Positions 10,220-21,274 of a DNA stretch of 64,000 bases are shown here, in pieces. Numbering within the stretch: position 1 is the stretch's first letter; each line of letters starts with the position of its first letter. The notes under the pieces were generated by a model. It was not told the origin of the DNA. It saw only the letters and a list, made by a program, of their open reading frames with translations, and searched no databases. The translations under genes were made by a program, and so were the position numbers. Location of the stretch: NCBI RefSeq assembly GCF_918797505.1, contig NC_092797.1:25557372-25621371 (forward strand), written 5' to 3'. The DNA comes from Bemisia tabaci (Eukaryota > Arthropoda > Insecta > Hemiptera > Aleyrodidae).

Positions 10220-10254
<35 letters not shown>
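10219..10254 (+). repeat. CTAA microsatellite, second block
   Basis: Eight or nine CTAA units about 40 bases beyond M1. It is probably the continuation of the array at 9905-9982, displaced by the insertion. Confidence 0.9.
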
Positions 10255-11724
10255 ATTACTTACATGTCGCCCTTACAGAACTGAGCGCTCTGCGATAGAT
10301 ATCCAACCGCCACTGATAGCGATCCTGCTATACAGCTCTTCCGGCAAATCGCATCTCCTCAATTCCTGCCTTATTCCATCAATACCAATAGAGGTTTTAA
10401 CGATTTTTATCATTGATTCAATTTAAATTAACGTCAGTCCTTAATATTAAGCGATAAGAGTAATTTTTCTGTATATTACTCAATTAATAATTATAATCAA
10501 AATTATTGATATGAAAAGAGCAAAGTCTGGAATCTACTTGGTTAGTTGTCTTTCGAATGAAATTTCATTATCTCTCACTTGTACAAACGAACCGGTGGTA
10601 GGCACAAACGTAGCAAGCTGTAAATGACTCTTAAAACATTACAGGCTAGTGTGAAATTCTTGACAGGGATCATAAATCCAGGAGATTCACAAGACGAATG
10701 GTGAAAACTACCAAGAATCTACTAGTAGCCACTAGATTTTCTATGTAACATATATGGCCATGAAAGTCTTGCACCCCCCAACAAGTTGTTTTTTTCTTTA
10801 TATTTTTTCTGTCTATGTGAGCGCCTGTGAAAATTTGGGACTAGTACTCCATGGATGGGAGCCACAAACACAGATCCTTGAAGGTACCTTTAACCTTGTG
10901 TAGAATGAGGCGAAAGGCATCTGGCTTTCAAGAACGACGCGGACCGCTTTAATCAATGAGGCCTTTTTCGGTAAAAGGGCATATAAGACTTGCAATGCTG
11001 CAAAGATTTTGCAATTTTTTATAGCGTTTTCGGCAGATGAAATTCATACACAATCGACTTGCTTCTTTACAATAAAGAGGAAAAACTTAGAACAGATTTA
11101 GAGAAAAATTCATGGCAGAATTGTCGGATAAGTTACTCATAGCTAGAGATCTACGTTACACAATTATAGCACCATTGGAAGTCTCATATGCTGTTTTACC
11201 GAAAAATGCCTTGATTGAAAATAAAATTGGGTTGGGGAAACTGGCGTTAGTATGACTGCAGCTCCTGGTATTTCGGACCAGGTGGTTAAATCTGGCACCA
11301 TTGACGTGTATTCGTCGACAACAGATTCTGGGATTCATAGCAGCAGAGCCGGGCGAATTCAAAACCGACTCCTCATGCTTGGCCAGGTCTATTTAGTCTG
11401 CTCCAAGATAAATATATCGCGTGTTTAAATATTTGACACGGTTTCTTTTTGACTCGACCATCTGATCAGGCTCCGCTGCACCGCGCCTGCCTTTTGCCTG
11501 CAACTCACTTTCGATACTGTAAAAAATGAAGGGGGAAAAAAACCACCCTCCATTATTTCATTTTGAGGGATTCATGGAGGGCTCATTGTGTGTGCAATGA
11601 TGAGGCCATTGTGATGCAAGGTCTGCAAGATCGGGGTTTATTCTACTTTTTAACATTTTTTAACGCCCGATCGAAAATGTATTATTGTCAGTCGAATACT
11701 CTTCCTAGAGGCTGATAATCTATG
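10255..11724. other. Unassigned intergenic DNA
   Basis: Nearly 1.5 kb with no repeat match within the window. Short open frames on both strands lack recognisable motifs. Confidence 0.4.
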
Positions 11725-11978
11725 CTGCCGTGTCTAGGAAGAGCGCCGTATGAGCCTTTAGACGTTGCTATATTTCCCTCCACGATTCCTAATTTTTCTT
11801 GAAAAATGTTGCACATTTTTTTTTCAAAATTTTCAGACAATTTCGTTCGAAATTTGATTTAAAATATCTAGAAATGTGAAGCAAAAGCACGCATAACTTT
11901 CATTTAAAAGACATGTTTTATCGGGGGAACTTTGGCAACTCTCGAATGTTCATACGGCGTTTTTCCTTAGCACGGCAG
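11725..11978. mobile_element. MITE E1, 4-bp TATG duplication
   Basis: Left end CTGCCGTGTCTAGGAAGAGC, right end TTTTTCCTTAGCACGGCAG. Flanked by TATG at 11721-11724 and 11979-11982. The inner right arm holds GGCAACTCTCGAATGTTCAT, shared with E2. 254 bp, no coding capacity. Superfamily unknown. Confidence 0.85.
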
Positions 11979-11997
11979 TATGACTCATACGGAATAA

Positions 11998-12257
11998 CGA
12001 CGATGAAACTCCCAAACCACGTACTCGGTTTGTGACGTTGCAGACCTCCTGTCATACTTCCTTTTGTACTTGAAAAACTAACCAACATTATACTTCTTTA
12101 AAACTTCCGTGTTTCTTCTTCTCTATGTGAAGAACATTTTATGAAAACTTCATGGGACGGTGTTGGTCTGTTTTCCTTGGAAAAAATAATGTGATCGCGG
12201 AGATTTTGAAAGACCGCAAAGGCGATGCGTGGTTTAGGAGATTGATCGTCGATATCC
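11998..12257. mobile_element. Fold-back MITE F2, decayed
   Basis: Diverged copy of family F: GACGATGAAACTC at the left, then CACGTACTCGGTTTGTGACG and CCTGTCATAC; GCGGAGATTTTGAAAGACCGC and a terminal GATCGTCGATATC on the right. It starts 16 bases after the E1 duplication. Confidence 0.7.
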
Positions 12258-12835
12258 CTCAGAGTTAGCATGAAATAGGGGATGCAGTCAAAACTTGAGT
12301 ATATTTTCATTCCTTCCATGTGATTCCTATTGTCAGTAAAAGTGCTGCCCTAAAAATATGGCTACCATCTTGAATCTGGGGCACCCTGTTTAATTAGAGC
12401 ACATTATTGACCTCGTGTTTGAAATCTACGACTAAAGTGCTAAAGAAATGTGAATCCAAAATGGACTTCCCTCTGAAGGAAATTTGATTTACCTTATTGG
12501 TATCATATTCCTAATTTAAATTTCCATAATTTTCATTTCCATAAGTATCCTAATTTTCATTTTCCATATTTCCTTCCCTGCCTTTAATGATTTTTCCCCG
12601 CATCTTCTTGGTATATCTCCGGTCGAAAAAGCATCAAATTTCTGATTTTGAATTGACGTCCCAAGGTAAATTTAGGCAAAATTGATGCAAACCTTGCCGA
12701 AAAAGCAGCAAATAATCATCTCATAGCTTGTAAATTCCTGTAATGTTTCAAAGTTGGTGCGTTTTTAATTATGCGTAAGTATGCTCTGTAGATGAGGGAA
12801 TGCCCGAAACGGCGTGAGCAAATGTAAATATACTT
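12258..12835. other. Unassigned AT-rich DNA
   Basis: Contains locally repetitive TTTCCATAATTTTCATTTCC-like text around 12520-12575. No exon or transposon match. Confidence 0.4.
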
Positions 12836-13655
12836 ATCGACGGCGTAAGTCCGAAACTACACATCACGTTTGCGGTGTCTGAAAATCTGCGCCTCTATGT
12901 TATTTTTTTAAAGGAGAACAATTTTACAAGACTTTTCTTCGCACAGAGAAGAAACAAGCAGGAAGCTCCAACGCATTGGCGTCGGAGAGCGGCTCTGGGG
13001 GCAGTAGTTGTAGTCAAGAATGAGGGCCTAGACACATTTTGTCATTGATGTACAATCCGACAACTGTCGATTCAATCAACGAAAACGATTCAAACTGTCG
13101 AATCGCCCCAATGGCCACGATAGTTGTTAGACGTTTACGGTTTCCCTGGTAACCTTTGTTTGCTATCAGCTGATATCAAGTAATATGACTAGGAAGCTCC
13201 AACCCAGTGGTTAAAGCTTCCTTAACCGCGAAAACTTTAAAATTCAAATTTTCAAATTTTGAACGTAAAGTACATTTTTTCCATCACGAGATAAAAGCAC
13301 AAACAAGTTTTGAATTGTTGACTGTATCACCATGATTCCAAAAATACAATACACAACATAGCATTGACTAACAATAAAACAGTATGCAATAAAATAAAGT
13401 CATGACAAGGAACATAGCCGAAAATGGCGCCGATTCCCATCAACCAACGCGCGGTCTCTACAATGTAACATGCTGCATTGATACTCCCCAGCTGGGACCG
13501 TCCGGAATAGCAGCTCTAGTGCAAGCACCAGAGCCGCTAAAATCACGGCAGTTTTAAAGAATTGCCGTTAAGTAGTTTTCCGTTGAAAAAATATAGTATG
13601 ACAGGCCGAAGTCTGCGACGTCGCAAACCGAGCCACGTGCATGATTGCTAACTTA
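12836..13655. mobile_element. Fold-back MITE F3 split by a 584-bp insert
   Basis: The left half (12836-12954) has TATCGACGGCGTAAGTCCG, GCGGTGTCTGAAAATCTG and TTCGCACAGAGAAGAAA. The right half (13539-13655) resumes exactly where F5 continues, with AAAATCACGGCAGTTTTAAAG, then GACGTCGCAAACCGAG and a decayed terminal ACTTACACC. The F5 copy at 34479-34740 shows the unbroken form. Confidence 0.8.
12955..13538. mobile_element. Unclassified insertion inside MITE F3
   Basis: 584 bases interrupting F3 at an A-tract. It starts CAAGCAGGAAGCTCCAACGC and ends CACCAGAGCCGCT; a short GCGGCTCTGG near the left end is complementary to CCAGAGCCGC at the right end. GGAAGCTCCAACNCANTGG recurs inside at about 13191. 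No coding frame. Probably an old non-autonomous DNA element; no superfamily can be assigned. Confidence 0.55.
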
Positions 13656-13685
13656 CACCTTACTTATATTTTCCTTATATGTACA

Positions 13686-13914
13686 CACTGGCAAAAAAAA
13701 GCACATTGGATCTAGAGTCCAGACTCTTGAAAACATTGACAAGAAAAAATACTCTTGATTCAATCGGATTTTTGCTTGAATCAAAACGAAATCCGCTTAG
13801 ATTAAGAGGCTTGGTTCTTGATTTAAGCTAGATTCTGATTGAATCAAGAGTACTTTTTCTTGTCGATGTTTTTCAGAGTCTGGACTCTAGATCCAATGCG
13901 TTTTTTTTCCAGTG
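13686..13914. mobile_element. Fold-back MITE A3 (CACTG family, CA duplication)
   Basis: A 229-bp family A copy: CACTGGCAAAAAAAAG at the left, TTTTTTTTCCAGTG at the right, with the TTGGATCTAGAGTCCAGACT arm and its complement. Flanked by CA on both sides. Confidence 0.87.
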
Positions 13915-14660
13915 CAGTGTTTTGGCCACCAAATTCCCTTAAACAATCATCTGTGTTCGACACCTTCGAGCTGTTTGGATCGTAAACGTGTTCCCACAGT
14001 CTCTCCGACGGGATTCTCAGACAATACACGGAAGCATGAAAATCTCGATTGAAAGAAACACAGATGCATGCGTACAAGTCGGAGATCCGAGTATATTGCA
14101 CGTTGCACACTGCACGCACGCGGACGAGCGAAGGTGCAAAAATAATCTAGATTAAAGCATCGCTCTCGATTCCTCACAGATGAATAACCACCATTCCTTC
14201 CGGCGTTTAAAAAATCAGGAGAGATTGCGGTCGGGAGCGGGGCCCCGCATAGATGTGAACAATCGTCAGAACTTAATTTAAATGCGAGGATCCCGGTCGA
14301 AAAATGATAAAGGAAACAATGCGGGGGGAGGGGGGAGAAGGGGGTTAAATCTGCGGATTTAAATTGGAAAGGAAGAAAGTGAAAAGAGTAGAAATGATGG
14401 GTCGATGGGGCGGAGAGTCGGAGTCGGTCGGAGTAGACGGAGCGCAACGGAGCGCATTCACGCTCGCGTTCGGAGACACTTTTGTCGTAACCTCGCAACC
14501 CCATTGCTTTCTATCGCTCCCGACTCGACCCCGCCGCACGGTGAGCCCGACTTGATCGGCCTCCCGATTTGAACATTATCGACGAGCCGTGGAAGTCGCA
14601 ACATGCTCTCTCTGTCATATAATCTTGCACACACTGAAAAAAAATTGACTCCTACAACCA
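13915..14660. other. CpG-rich segment without a supported gene
   Basis: Notably richer in GC and CpG than its neighbours, with purine-rich tracts at 14300-14420. A minus-strand frame of 185 codons spans 13947-14504 but is low in informative composition, opens at a non-ATG-like context and matches nothing I know. A promoter or non-coding first exon is possible. Confidence 0.3.
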
Positions 14661-14950
14661 GCAGCCTGATTGTTGAAATTTTGTGTTTGTCGGGTGAAAA
14701 TGGATGATACAGGTTAAATCACAAGGTGTGATTGGTCGGCTATGTCTTATCGTTGGTTTGTCGTGCTTTGTCGGGTGGAATGGACGACGTATTGTCGGAT
14801 ACTCAAGAGGTGCCTTTAGTTTGTCGTCCATTCCAACCGACAAAGCACCACAAAGCAACGATAAGATATAGCCGACCAATCACGCTTCGCCATTTAACCT
14901 ATGTCATCTATGTTCACCCGACAAACACAAAATTTCAACAATCAGGCTGC
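14661..14950. mobile_element. Fold-back MITE C1
   Basis: Long arms: GCAGCCTGATTGTTGAAATT at the left and the exact complement at 14931-14950. Further in, GTTTGTCGGGTGAA pairs with TTCACCCGACAAAC, and TGGTCGGCTAT with ATAGCCGACCA. The outermost arm is shared with C2-C4, but the interior differs, so this is a subfamily. It abuts P1. Confidence 0.85.
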
Positions 14951-15225
14951 AGAATTGAATCGGTGAGAACGAAAACACACCAAATCGGAGAAATGAAAAT
15001 AATCAAGACACACACAAAACTGCACAGTAGGTGAAGAAGTTACTGTAAGAAAAATATTTTTGCCGCCGAAAGACAAGTACTTATAATGTAGACACTTTAA
15101 AGGGCCAAGTTGGAACAGATGTGCTAATTTGAACGAACTTTATGTAAATCAACTGTCTTTAATGGAAGTTGAGCATTTTCGAGTTATCGAGTTGGTGTGT
15201 TTTCGTTCTCACTGATTCAATTCTG
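14951..15225. mobile_element. Fold-back MITE P1
   Basis: Arms AGAATTGAATCGGTGAGAAC and its near complement ending CACTGATTCAATTCT, with GAAAACACACCAA extending the pairing. The interior has TAGGTGAAGAAGTTA and GTTGGAACAGATGTGC, both shared with P2 at 41642-41902. Confidence 0.85.
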
Positions 15226-16734
15226 GTTGGTCCAAACATAAAGTCTAGTTGCATTTAGCAACCAGACTTTCTGCTCGCGAAAAACTTGTTTACTTCCGTA
15301 CGTCAGATTCTGTGAAAACTTTTTTTTCAAGGTCATGTTGGTGAGTCAGACATGGCACTATGTTGACGCTAACATTGTGTCGAATCGGTCTGATTGCCCA
15401 ACACTGACCAGCATAATACTAACATGAATCAATTTGAGACCAAGTCGAAACCATGGGCTTAGCACTATTTTGAAAACCTGTTAGAGCCAACATGGCACCG
15501 TAGTTTCACTCACAAAAATGACACCAACATAGTATACCGACATCATCGTTTTCAACAGAGTTTTTTTAGGGGAGTAAAACTGTGTTTTTGAGTCCATTAT
15601 GGTGGGCAGGTTAGTAAAAAAAATCATGGTGCCTGGTAGTTTTTCAGCGTTACGTATTCGGTATATAAGAGCTCCAAGAATAGCTTTTCTGTCCATGTTT
15701 CGAGAGCCCGGCGGTTTCTGTGCGCTGCGCCGCGCCCTGGCGCCCTCATGCCACCACGCAGCGTGCATCGGCAACGAAAGAATTTATAAATGGATTCCGG
15801 TGAATGGACTCGTCGAATTCAAATTAAGTGGCGAGGAGAATGCAACTGATGCGCCGCGCACCGTGCCCTCACACTCGCGAAGTTGCGGTTCTTCCACGGC
15901 CCGTCGCGTCGCCCCGAGCCTAATCATTCGTCAAGGAAATAAATCAAGATTCCGCCGTAGAGTCGCTCCCATTTCGGGCTCAGACGACAGCTTTCATCTA
16001 GAAATTCCGAATTTGTCAATTCTCATGCCAATTTTTGCCGACGCCAATTTCAAACCGGCACGCTTTTATCATTACTCTAGTCTAACCAGTTGAGCACCGA
16101 GTTCAGAAATTAGAACTGCCCCCCTCTCTGATTTCGGACCGAGGCGCCGTCTGATTTGCATCTTGATCTGATTGCATCGGCAGGGTCTTGGATCTTTGAG
16201 GGTAGGAAACTACTCGGATCTTCCCCCTTCGACTCCCTCAAAATCCTGTTTACCTTACTCATTCGAGTTTATTAAGGCCATGGATAAACTCAGTGCTAGA
16301 TTTTATTGAAAATAATTTATTTTCATTAGTTTTGATCCACGATCAATTTTGATAAACCTATGATTTTCGCAAAAACTTCTGGGGGTCTGAGCATTAATCG
16401 GGAGGATTTTCAGAAAAAACTTAAAAAAAAATATTTTTTTTTTATTTTGACCCACAGAGGAAACTCCTGCAGTTTGGCAGTCATATGCGGATCCAAGGAG
16501 AAGCCGTGTAGGAGTCGTGCGCTCTAACCGTTCCTCTGAAGAAAGAAGGACGAAAAAGAGAAGAAAGAAGGAAGGAAGAGAGGAAGGAAATAGGAAGGAA
16601 GGACGCTTATATTTGATAATTAATTATTCATGACTATATCAACCCAAACTGCACATTAGATGCTTAAAATATCGGAAAATTTTTCGAGGAAGCCACCCGG
16701 ACCACTTTTCTGCCCCCCGAAGTGCTCGGATCTG
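15226..16734. other. Unassigned DNA, CpG-rich at 15690-16110
   Basis: A plus-strand frame of 164 codons at 15599-16093 starts with ATG and is the longest open stretch here, but its Arg/Ser/Pro-rich composition follows from the CpG-rich DNA and I see no domain. A purine-rich GGAA/GAAA microsatellite lies at 16547-16605. Confidence 0.3.
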
Positions 16735-16998
16735 CATATCGACGGTGTAAGTCGGCAATCACATAACTCGGTTGCGACGTCGCGGACTTCCTGTCATGCT
16801 TTATTTTTTAAACGGGTAACCAATCAACAGCAATTCTTTAAAACTGTCATGATTTTTCTTCTCCATGCCAAGAAAATTCTGCAAAAATTTGAAGAAATAA
16901 TGTCAATTTGTTCTCCTTTAAAAAAATAACATAGAGGCGGAGATTTTCAGACACCGCAAACGAGCTATGTGATTGCCGACTTTCACCGTCGATATGCT
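16735..16998. mobile_element. Fold-back MITE F4
   Basis: One of the best preserved F copies: ATATCGACGGTGTAAGTCGG at the left and its near complement at the right, with CTCGGTTGCGACGTCGCGGA and CCTGTCATGCTTTA inside. GC flanks both ends (a possible 2-bp duplication). The orientation is opposite to F5. Confidence 0.87.
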
Positions 16999-17689
16999 GG
17001 TAGTATGGTTGAGGGACACCCCGAGAGCTCATTTGATACCTGTAAGAATCTGAAAATATATTCTCCGAAATTCTGTCCCTCCAGGGACGCGGAGACAGGC
17101 GCGTATTTATTGCCTTGACCGAGCGGTTAAGCACGAAGCTCAGAACTTTCGACTGCCCACTGACCCTGGACGGAGGCGTCGTCTGACCTGCCGCGGAACC
17201 GAATCCAACGGGGTACTGTAGGTCGCGGAGCGAGCCTCGAGGGGAGGGCCCGGTTCCGGTGTGACCCGCAACCTGTGAATCTGTGAATTTATGATTCGTG
17301 AAACACCCGGGTGTTCATTAAGAGGAGCGACGCCCCCGCTGCCACTGTTGGCGAGCCGGGACGGGCCCGGGACCCTCGCGCCTGACCCTGGGCGTCCAGG
17401 CGGCTTCCGGTAGACTTGGCGGCGTCGGGCATCGCTTTCGTCTGCTTAATTTGCTTTTCTTTGGTCATTGTTCTTCACATTGACTTAGTCTCCGTCTCCC
17501 CTCCCCCTCGCCCTTTTCCCGTTGCACCCAATCTCAGCCCCCTAACCGCCTCTCGTGTGTAAATCACCGTCAGGATCCCGGCTTGAGTCAACAAATGAGC
17601 ACGTCGACAATGGTCTAATTTCGCGAGGATCTTTGGTGGCGCTGAAAAAAGGATCGGATGATTTCGATACAGCTAACCCCAATCGGAGC
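16999..17689. other. Unassigned GC-rich DNA
   Basis: 17130-17560 is among the most GC-rich DNA in the window, with many CpG. No exon is supported. It could be a host regulatory or untranslated region. Confidence 0.3.
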
Positions 17690-18175
17690 GCGTTAAGCAG
17701 AAAGGAATCAAGCCGCATCAGCTATTGCCAAATTTAACTGAGAAATTTGATATTGTGCGCAGTGTTCAAAACTCACCTTGGAGTTTCAGGAGACATGTGG
17801 CGCATCAAGCTCGATTTTAAGGGGCCATTGAAGATTTTTTAGGGGCCGAATTGACCTACGTATCACGGCGCATTGAGTGACAAGTTGGACGCAAGATGTT
17901 TTAGTTACAGAACTAGTAGGTAGCTGTTACTTGGGGAAAAGTTCGAAAAATTGCCGAACAGGAAAACTAGGATTTATTTCTTTTCTTTTTTTTGTGGGGG
18001 GAGGCAATTTTTAGGGGCCACGATTGCACAGAGCCTTCATTTTTTAGGCGCCATGACCGATTTGTTAGGCGCATTTGGCGCGTTGGCGCCTGTGAGTTTC
18101 GAACACTGATTGTACATGAAAACGGTTGTGCCGATTTTTTTGTAAACGTAACACACGGATGTAAACACACCGATT
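17690..18175. repeat. Repeat AA2, split by hAT MITE R1
   Basis: The left part (17690-17759), with AGCAGAAAGGAATCAAGCCG and GCTATTGCCAAATTTAACTG, and the right part (18109-18175), with CATGAAAACGGTTGT, match the arms of AA1 at 48638-48890. In AA1 the two parts are continuous. Confidence 0.7.
17760..18108 (+). mobile_element. hAT-type MITE R1
   Basis: Starts CAGTGTTCAAAACTCACCTT and ends GTGAGTTTCGAACACTG, 349 bp. Flanks ATTGTGCG and ATTGTACA agree at 6 of 8 positions, as for an aged 8-bp duplication. The interior GAAGATTTTTTAGGGGCC and GGCGCATTTGGCG are shared with R2 in opposite orientation. Inserted into AA2. Confidence 0.88.
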
Positions 18176-18240
18176 GTTATAAGGTGGTTAGAATCATCGT
18201 CTCGTCACATGTGTTCTGGCGGATTGGTGTCGGCTATCTA

Positions 18241-19122
18241 TCTATACTATTAGCTCTCAAGCCTCCTAATTTTGCGAAACTGGTAACGCTTAGTTCCAGC
18301 GTTCTACAAAGCCGATTTTTATGATTTTTGCGGCTATCGACGGGCAATTGTCTCTAGATAAGCCAACTCTTTTCAGATTTTCAAAATATGGCCTAGGTTT
18401 TTTTATATTAAGTGGTAAAGTTGCGAATTCTCCCATTTAAACAATGTAAATTTATATTTTTTGTCATAGTTCGTTTGAGCGTTCTACCGGGCCGATTTCC
18501 AAGTTTTTTGCGGTAATCGACGGGTAATTGGCCCTAGATGAGCCCGCTCTATTCAGATTTTGGAAATAGGACCCAGGTTTTTTTACAATCACGTTATAAA
18601 AGTGAGTGAATTTTCAGAATGCTCCGAGACTGCTACCGCTATTCGCGGGAGGATGCGCAGTGGTCGAGGAGGTTGCGCAGTAGCTGGGTAGCCTGCGCAT
18701 CAGCTCTACACTTATCTACTCAAGATTCGCCCCTTCTTCCTCAAGACGAGCGGTAGCCGAGTCGTCAAAGACGTCGGAAGCGTCCACATAAAATATGGTG
18801 TGGGTTCGATCCCCGTTACCCGAACTTCTTAATTATTACCTGATTATCAATGTTCGTTGTTTTACTGCAATATTTCATCAAGTAGTCATTCCAAAACGCG
18901 TCCTTTAGACTTCAAAAAAAAAAAAATTGTTTCTTTATTCATCAAAACCAAAAATTATTTCATTCTAAAAGTAAAGTATACCTCATATCGTAATTTTTTA
19001 GGGGAAAAATAAAACTAACACTGATAGGAGGGTAAAAATAGGGCCGCGAAGCGGCCCATTGATGGCGCGGAGCGCCTTCAGGGGGTTGGGCCGCGTAGCG
19101 GCCAGGGGGCGTAGCCCCCTAG
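18241..19122 (+). mobile_element. Non-autonomous Helitron H2
   Basis: Starts TCTATACTATTAGCTC after A and ends GGGGGCGTAGCCCCCTAG before T. Same architecture as H1: duplicated CCGATTT units, GC-rich CGCGGGAGGATGCGCAGTGG block, tRNA-like module at about 18749-18826, A-rich stretch near 18912, and four terminal hairpins. No helicase frame. Confidence 0.93.
18749..18826 (+). repeat. tRNA-Ser/Leu-like module in Helitron H2
   Basis: A-box-like TAGCCGAGTCGTCAAAGACG and B-box GGGTTCGATCCCC, in the same position relative to the Helitron ends as in H1 and H3. The region between the boxes varies most among copies. Confidence 0.7.
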
Positions 19123-19479
19123 TGTCGAATATCGCTTAGTATCCTTGTGAGCAGGTGTTGGATGGAATGACTCCTCTAACGAAGTGTTCACCTGTGCCGT
19201 GGTATCGTTTTTGAAGCGGGAAACTCGAAGAAACACAAATTTCTTATGCAAACTGTGAAGTAAGGAGTGCATTTCAGACTTTGTCGATGCGTTCATCGTG
19301 ATTTTTAAAACATTTTCTATGAGTAAAAACTCTTATTTTTGCTTTAGCAAAAGTTTGCAAGAGGTCCATTCTTGAGCCATTTTCTTCATGATATATATCT
19401 TCTTTTGGCTCTAGCTGAAGTTTGCAACAGACCATTATTCCAATCAGTTGGTAATCTCCAACAAGTCGCAGCACAACTC
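19123..19479. other. Unassigned DNA after Helitron H2
   Basis: No repeat match found here except that the last part may be the outer end of G1. No exon is supported. Confidence 0.35.
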
Positions 19480-19712
19480 CAACAAGCTTTTTGTGACAAT
19501 CGGAAACAAACACAACATGGAAATAGAATGAGGAAAAGAACTCGCGTTGATGACGGCGCAGAGATACAACTATTTGTACTTGATGGCTGTCCGTGTTGCG
19601 TCTGAAAAATTGAAGGCGCGCTGCCGCCAGGCGTGAACTCGTAATTCTCCGCATTATGCTGCTAATGAGACAGTGCTCAGATTTGGGAGAAAAGTTAAAA
19701 AACGAGGCCTGA
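19480..19712 (+). repeat. Dispersed repeat G1
   Basis: Core shared with G2, G4 and G6: GATACAACTATTTGTACTTG, then GGNTGTCCGTGTTGC, then AAAATTGAAGGCGCG and a later CTCAGATTTGGGAG. The upstream ACACAACATGGAAATAGA matches the reverse strand of G6, so the element is at least 230 bp. No clear ends or pol III promoter. Confidence 0.75.
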
Positions 19713-19863
19713 ATACGGCTCTCCTATCTTTCTTTTTTGACCCGGCTTTAAAATTCTAGAGACGGTTGTCACAAAAAAAAACAAAACAAAAAAAACCTCA
19801 GACACTCGATTTTCTTCTTTTTTCAATTTGATGTCTGATCCTTTTTTGTAGAACTATATCGAA

Positions 19864-20149
19864 AGCCCTGGATAGACGATCAAATTCCGAACCAATTCCG
19901 ATCAAAGTAGACATACTGATGACTGGGGGTCACTATCTACCATCGTATTTTGACGGGCCGCACTTTTTGTTCAAAGTAAGATCAGAACGGAGTGCGACCA
20001 TTCATCATTTCCTGCCACAGGAAAAATTTCTGCCAAGTTCTCATTTTAAAATGAAGCAAATTAATGAGTTTAAGACTGATGACTCCCGACACTTTGATGC
20101 TACTTTGATCGGAATTGGTTCGGGAATTTGATCGTCTATCCAGGGCTTA
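19864..20149. mobile_element. Fold-back element S
   Basis: Arms AGCCCTGGATAGACGATCAA at the left and the exact complement at 20130-20149, with AATTCCGAACCAATTCCGAT pairing further in and GACATACTGATGACT pairing loosely. 286 bp, single copy in the window. Confidence 0.85.
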
Positions 20150-20796
20150 AAGTTTGCATTCACTGGCCCCACAAAACCGGTGCAGTACATCTGTATTTAG
20201 AAAACATTCGGTCAATTAACCCGACCTAGACAACTAGGGCCATTAACCCTACATTTTAACTAACTACATTTCAACTAAAATGTTCACCTCTCAGAATCTA
20301 AGGTTCAAAAATCTCAGATTTTTTGGGTGGAAATATTGGATTCTCCTCTCAAGGTTTTACTACTCATCACGAAATGGGCCTCCGCGACTGACGCTTTCAC
20401 GTGAGTGACAATCAATTCACGTGCAGGCTCACTGCTCGGTTAATTTCAGCAGCGCCGGATGTCAACAATAATCAAGGAAATGGAGCAACAATATGTTACT
20501 TATCCAGCAACGATCATTTCACCGGAGAGGAAACGACTCCATGTCTGCTCGCATCCGCTCGGGTGAGAAATAGAACAGAGAAATGAAAATTCACGCTACT
20601 CCTTGCTTTCTGTAAATTGGTGCTCTTTATTTCAATTGCGTGTATCTTGATCAATATTCTGAGAAAGGCAAAGTAGTCATCTGAAATACTGCGACTCCTG
20701 TTCTTCCTCTCCTTTGTTGTCAATTTTAACAATACGACGCGTATTGATGACCAACGACGAAAAAAATGCAGGTAGCACGTCTTAAACTAGACGTCT
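20150..20796. other. Unassigned intergenic DNA
   Basis: No repeat match. Two short frames of about 60-70 codons on opposite strands near 20400-20730 have no recognisable features. Confidence 0.4.
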
Positions 20797-21274
20797 AGTA
20801 AGTGTAAGTGTAAGTGCTTACACTTACTCTTATACAGTAACACTTATACAATAACACTTATACAGTAACACTTATATTGTTACTAGCGCGTATTGTTACT
20901 TCAGTAACAGTAAGCGTAAGCGTAAGTGTAAGTGCTTACACTTACACTGAGTAAGAATACAGTAAGCAAGTGTATGACACAAGTGTTAGTCTTACACAAG
21001 TGTAAGAGTAACAGTATGCGTAAGTGTAAGTGTAAGTGTAAGTGTAAGTGTAAAAGTAAGTGTAAGTGTAAGTGTAAGTGTAAGTGTAAGTTACTAAAAT
21101 TCATATTTAGTCCAAAAACTTCAGTAAGTTTAAGTGTAAGTGTAACGGAAGTGTAAGTGTGAGTTACTAAATTTCATTTTATTTAGTCCCAAAACTGCAA
21201 TAAGTGCAAGTGCAAGTGTAAGCATACGTGTAAGTGTAAGCGTGAGCGTAAGTGTACGTGTAAGTGGAAGTTAC
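20797..21274 (+). repeat. TAAGTG hexanucleotide array
   Basis: About 470 bp dominated by TAAGTG on this strand, with blocks of the complement (CACTTA) near 20820-20870 and 20935-20950, and interspersed AAATTCATATTTAGTCC-like spacers at about 21095 and 21170. Open frames through it read Lys-Cys or Leu-His repeats and are artefacts of the repeat. It does not match the insect telomere unit TTAGG. Confidence 0.95.

Noticed and set aside
13947..14504. 185-codon minus-strand open frame, among the longest in the window
   Set aside because: CpG-rich DNA lowers stop-codon frequency; it overlaps no recognisable domain and its sequence is not protein-like.
15599..16093. 164-codon plus-strand open frame
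   Set aside because: Composition tracks the CpG-rich DNA and no motif or splice context supports it.
20901..21156. Frames encoding Lys-Cys or Leu-His repeats
   Set aside because: Direct translation artefacts of the TAAGTG array.
20797..21274. Telomeric repeat or CRISPR array
   Set aside because: The unit TAAGTG is not the insect TTAGG unit, and there are no unique spacers between conserved repeats of CRISPR size.
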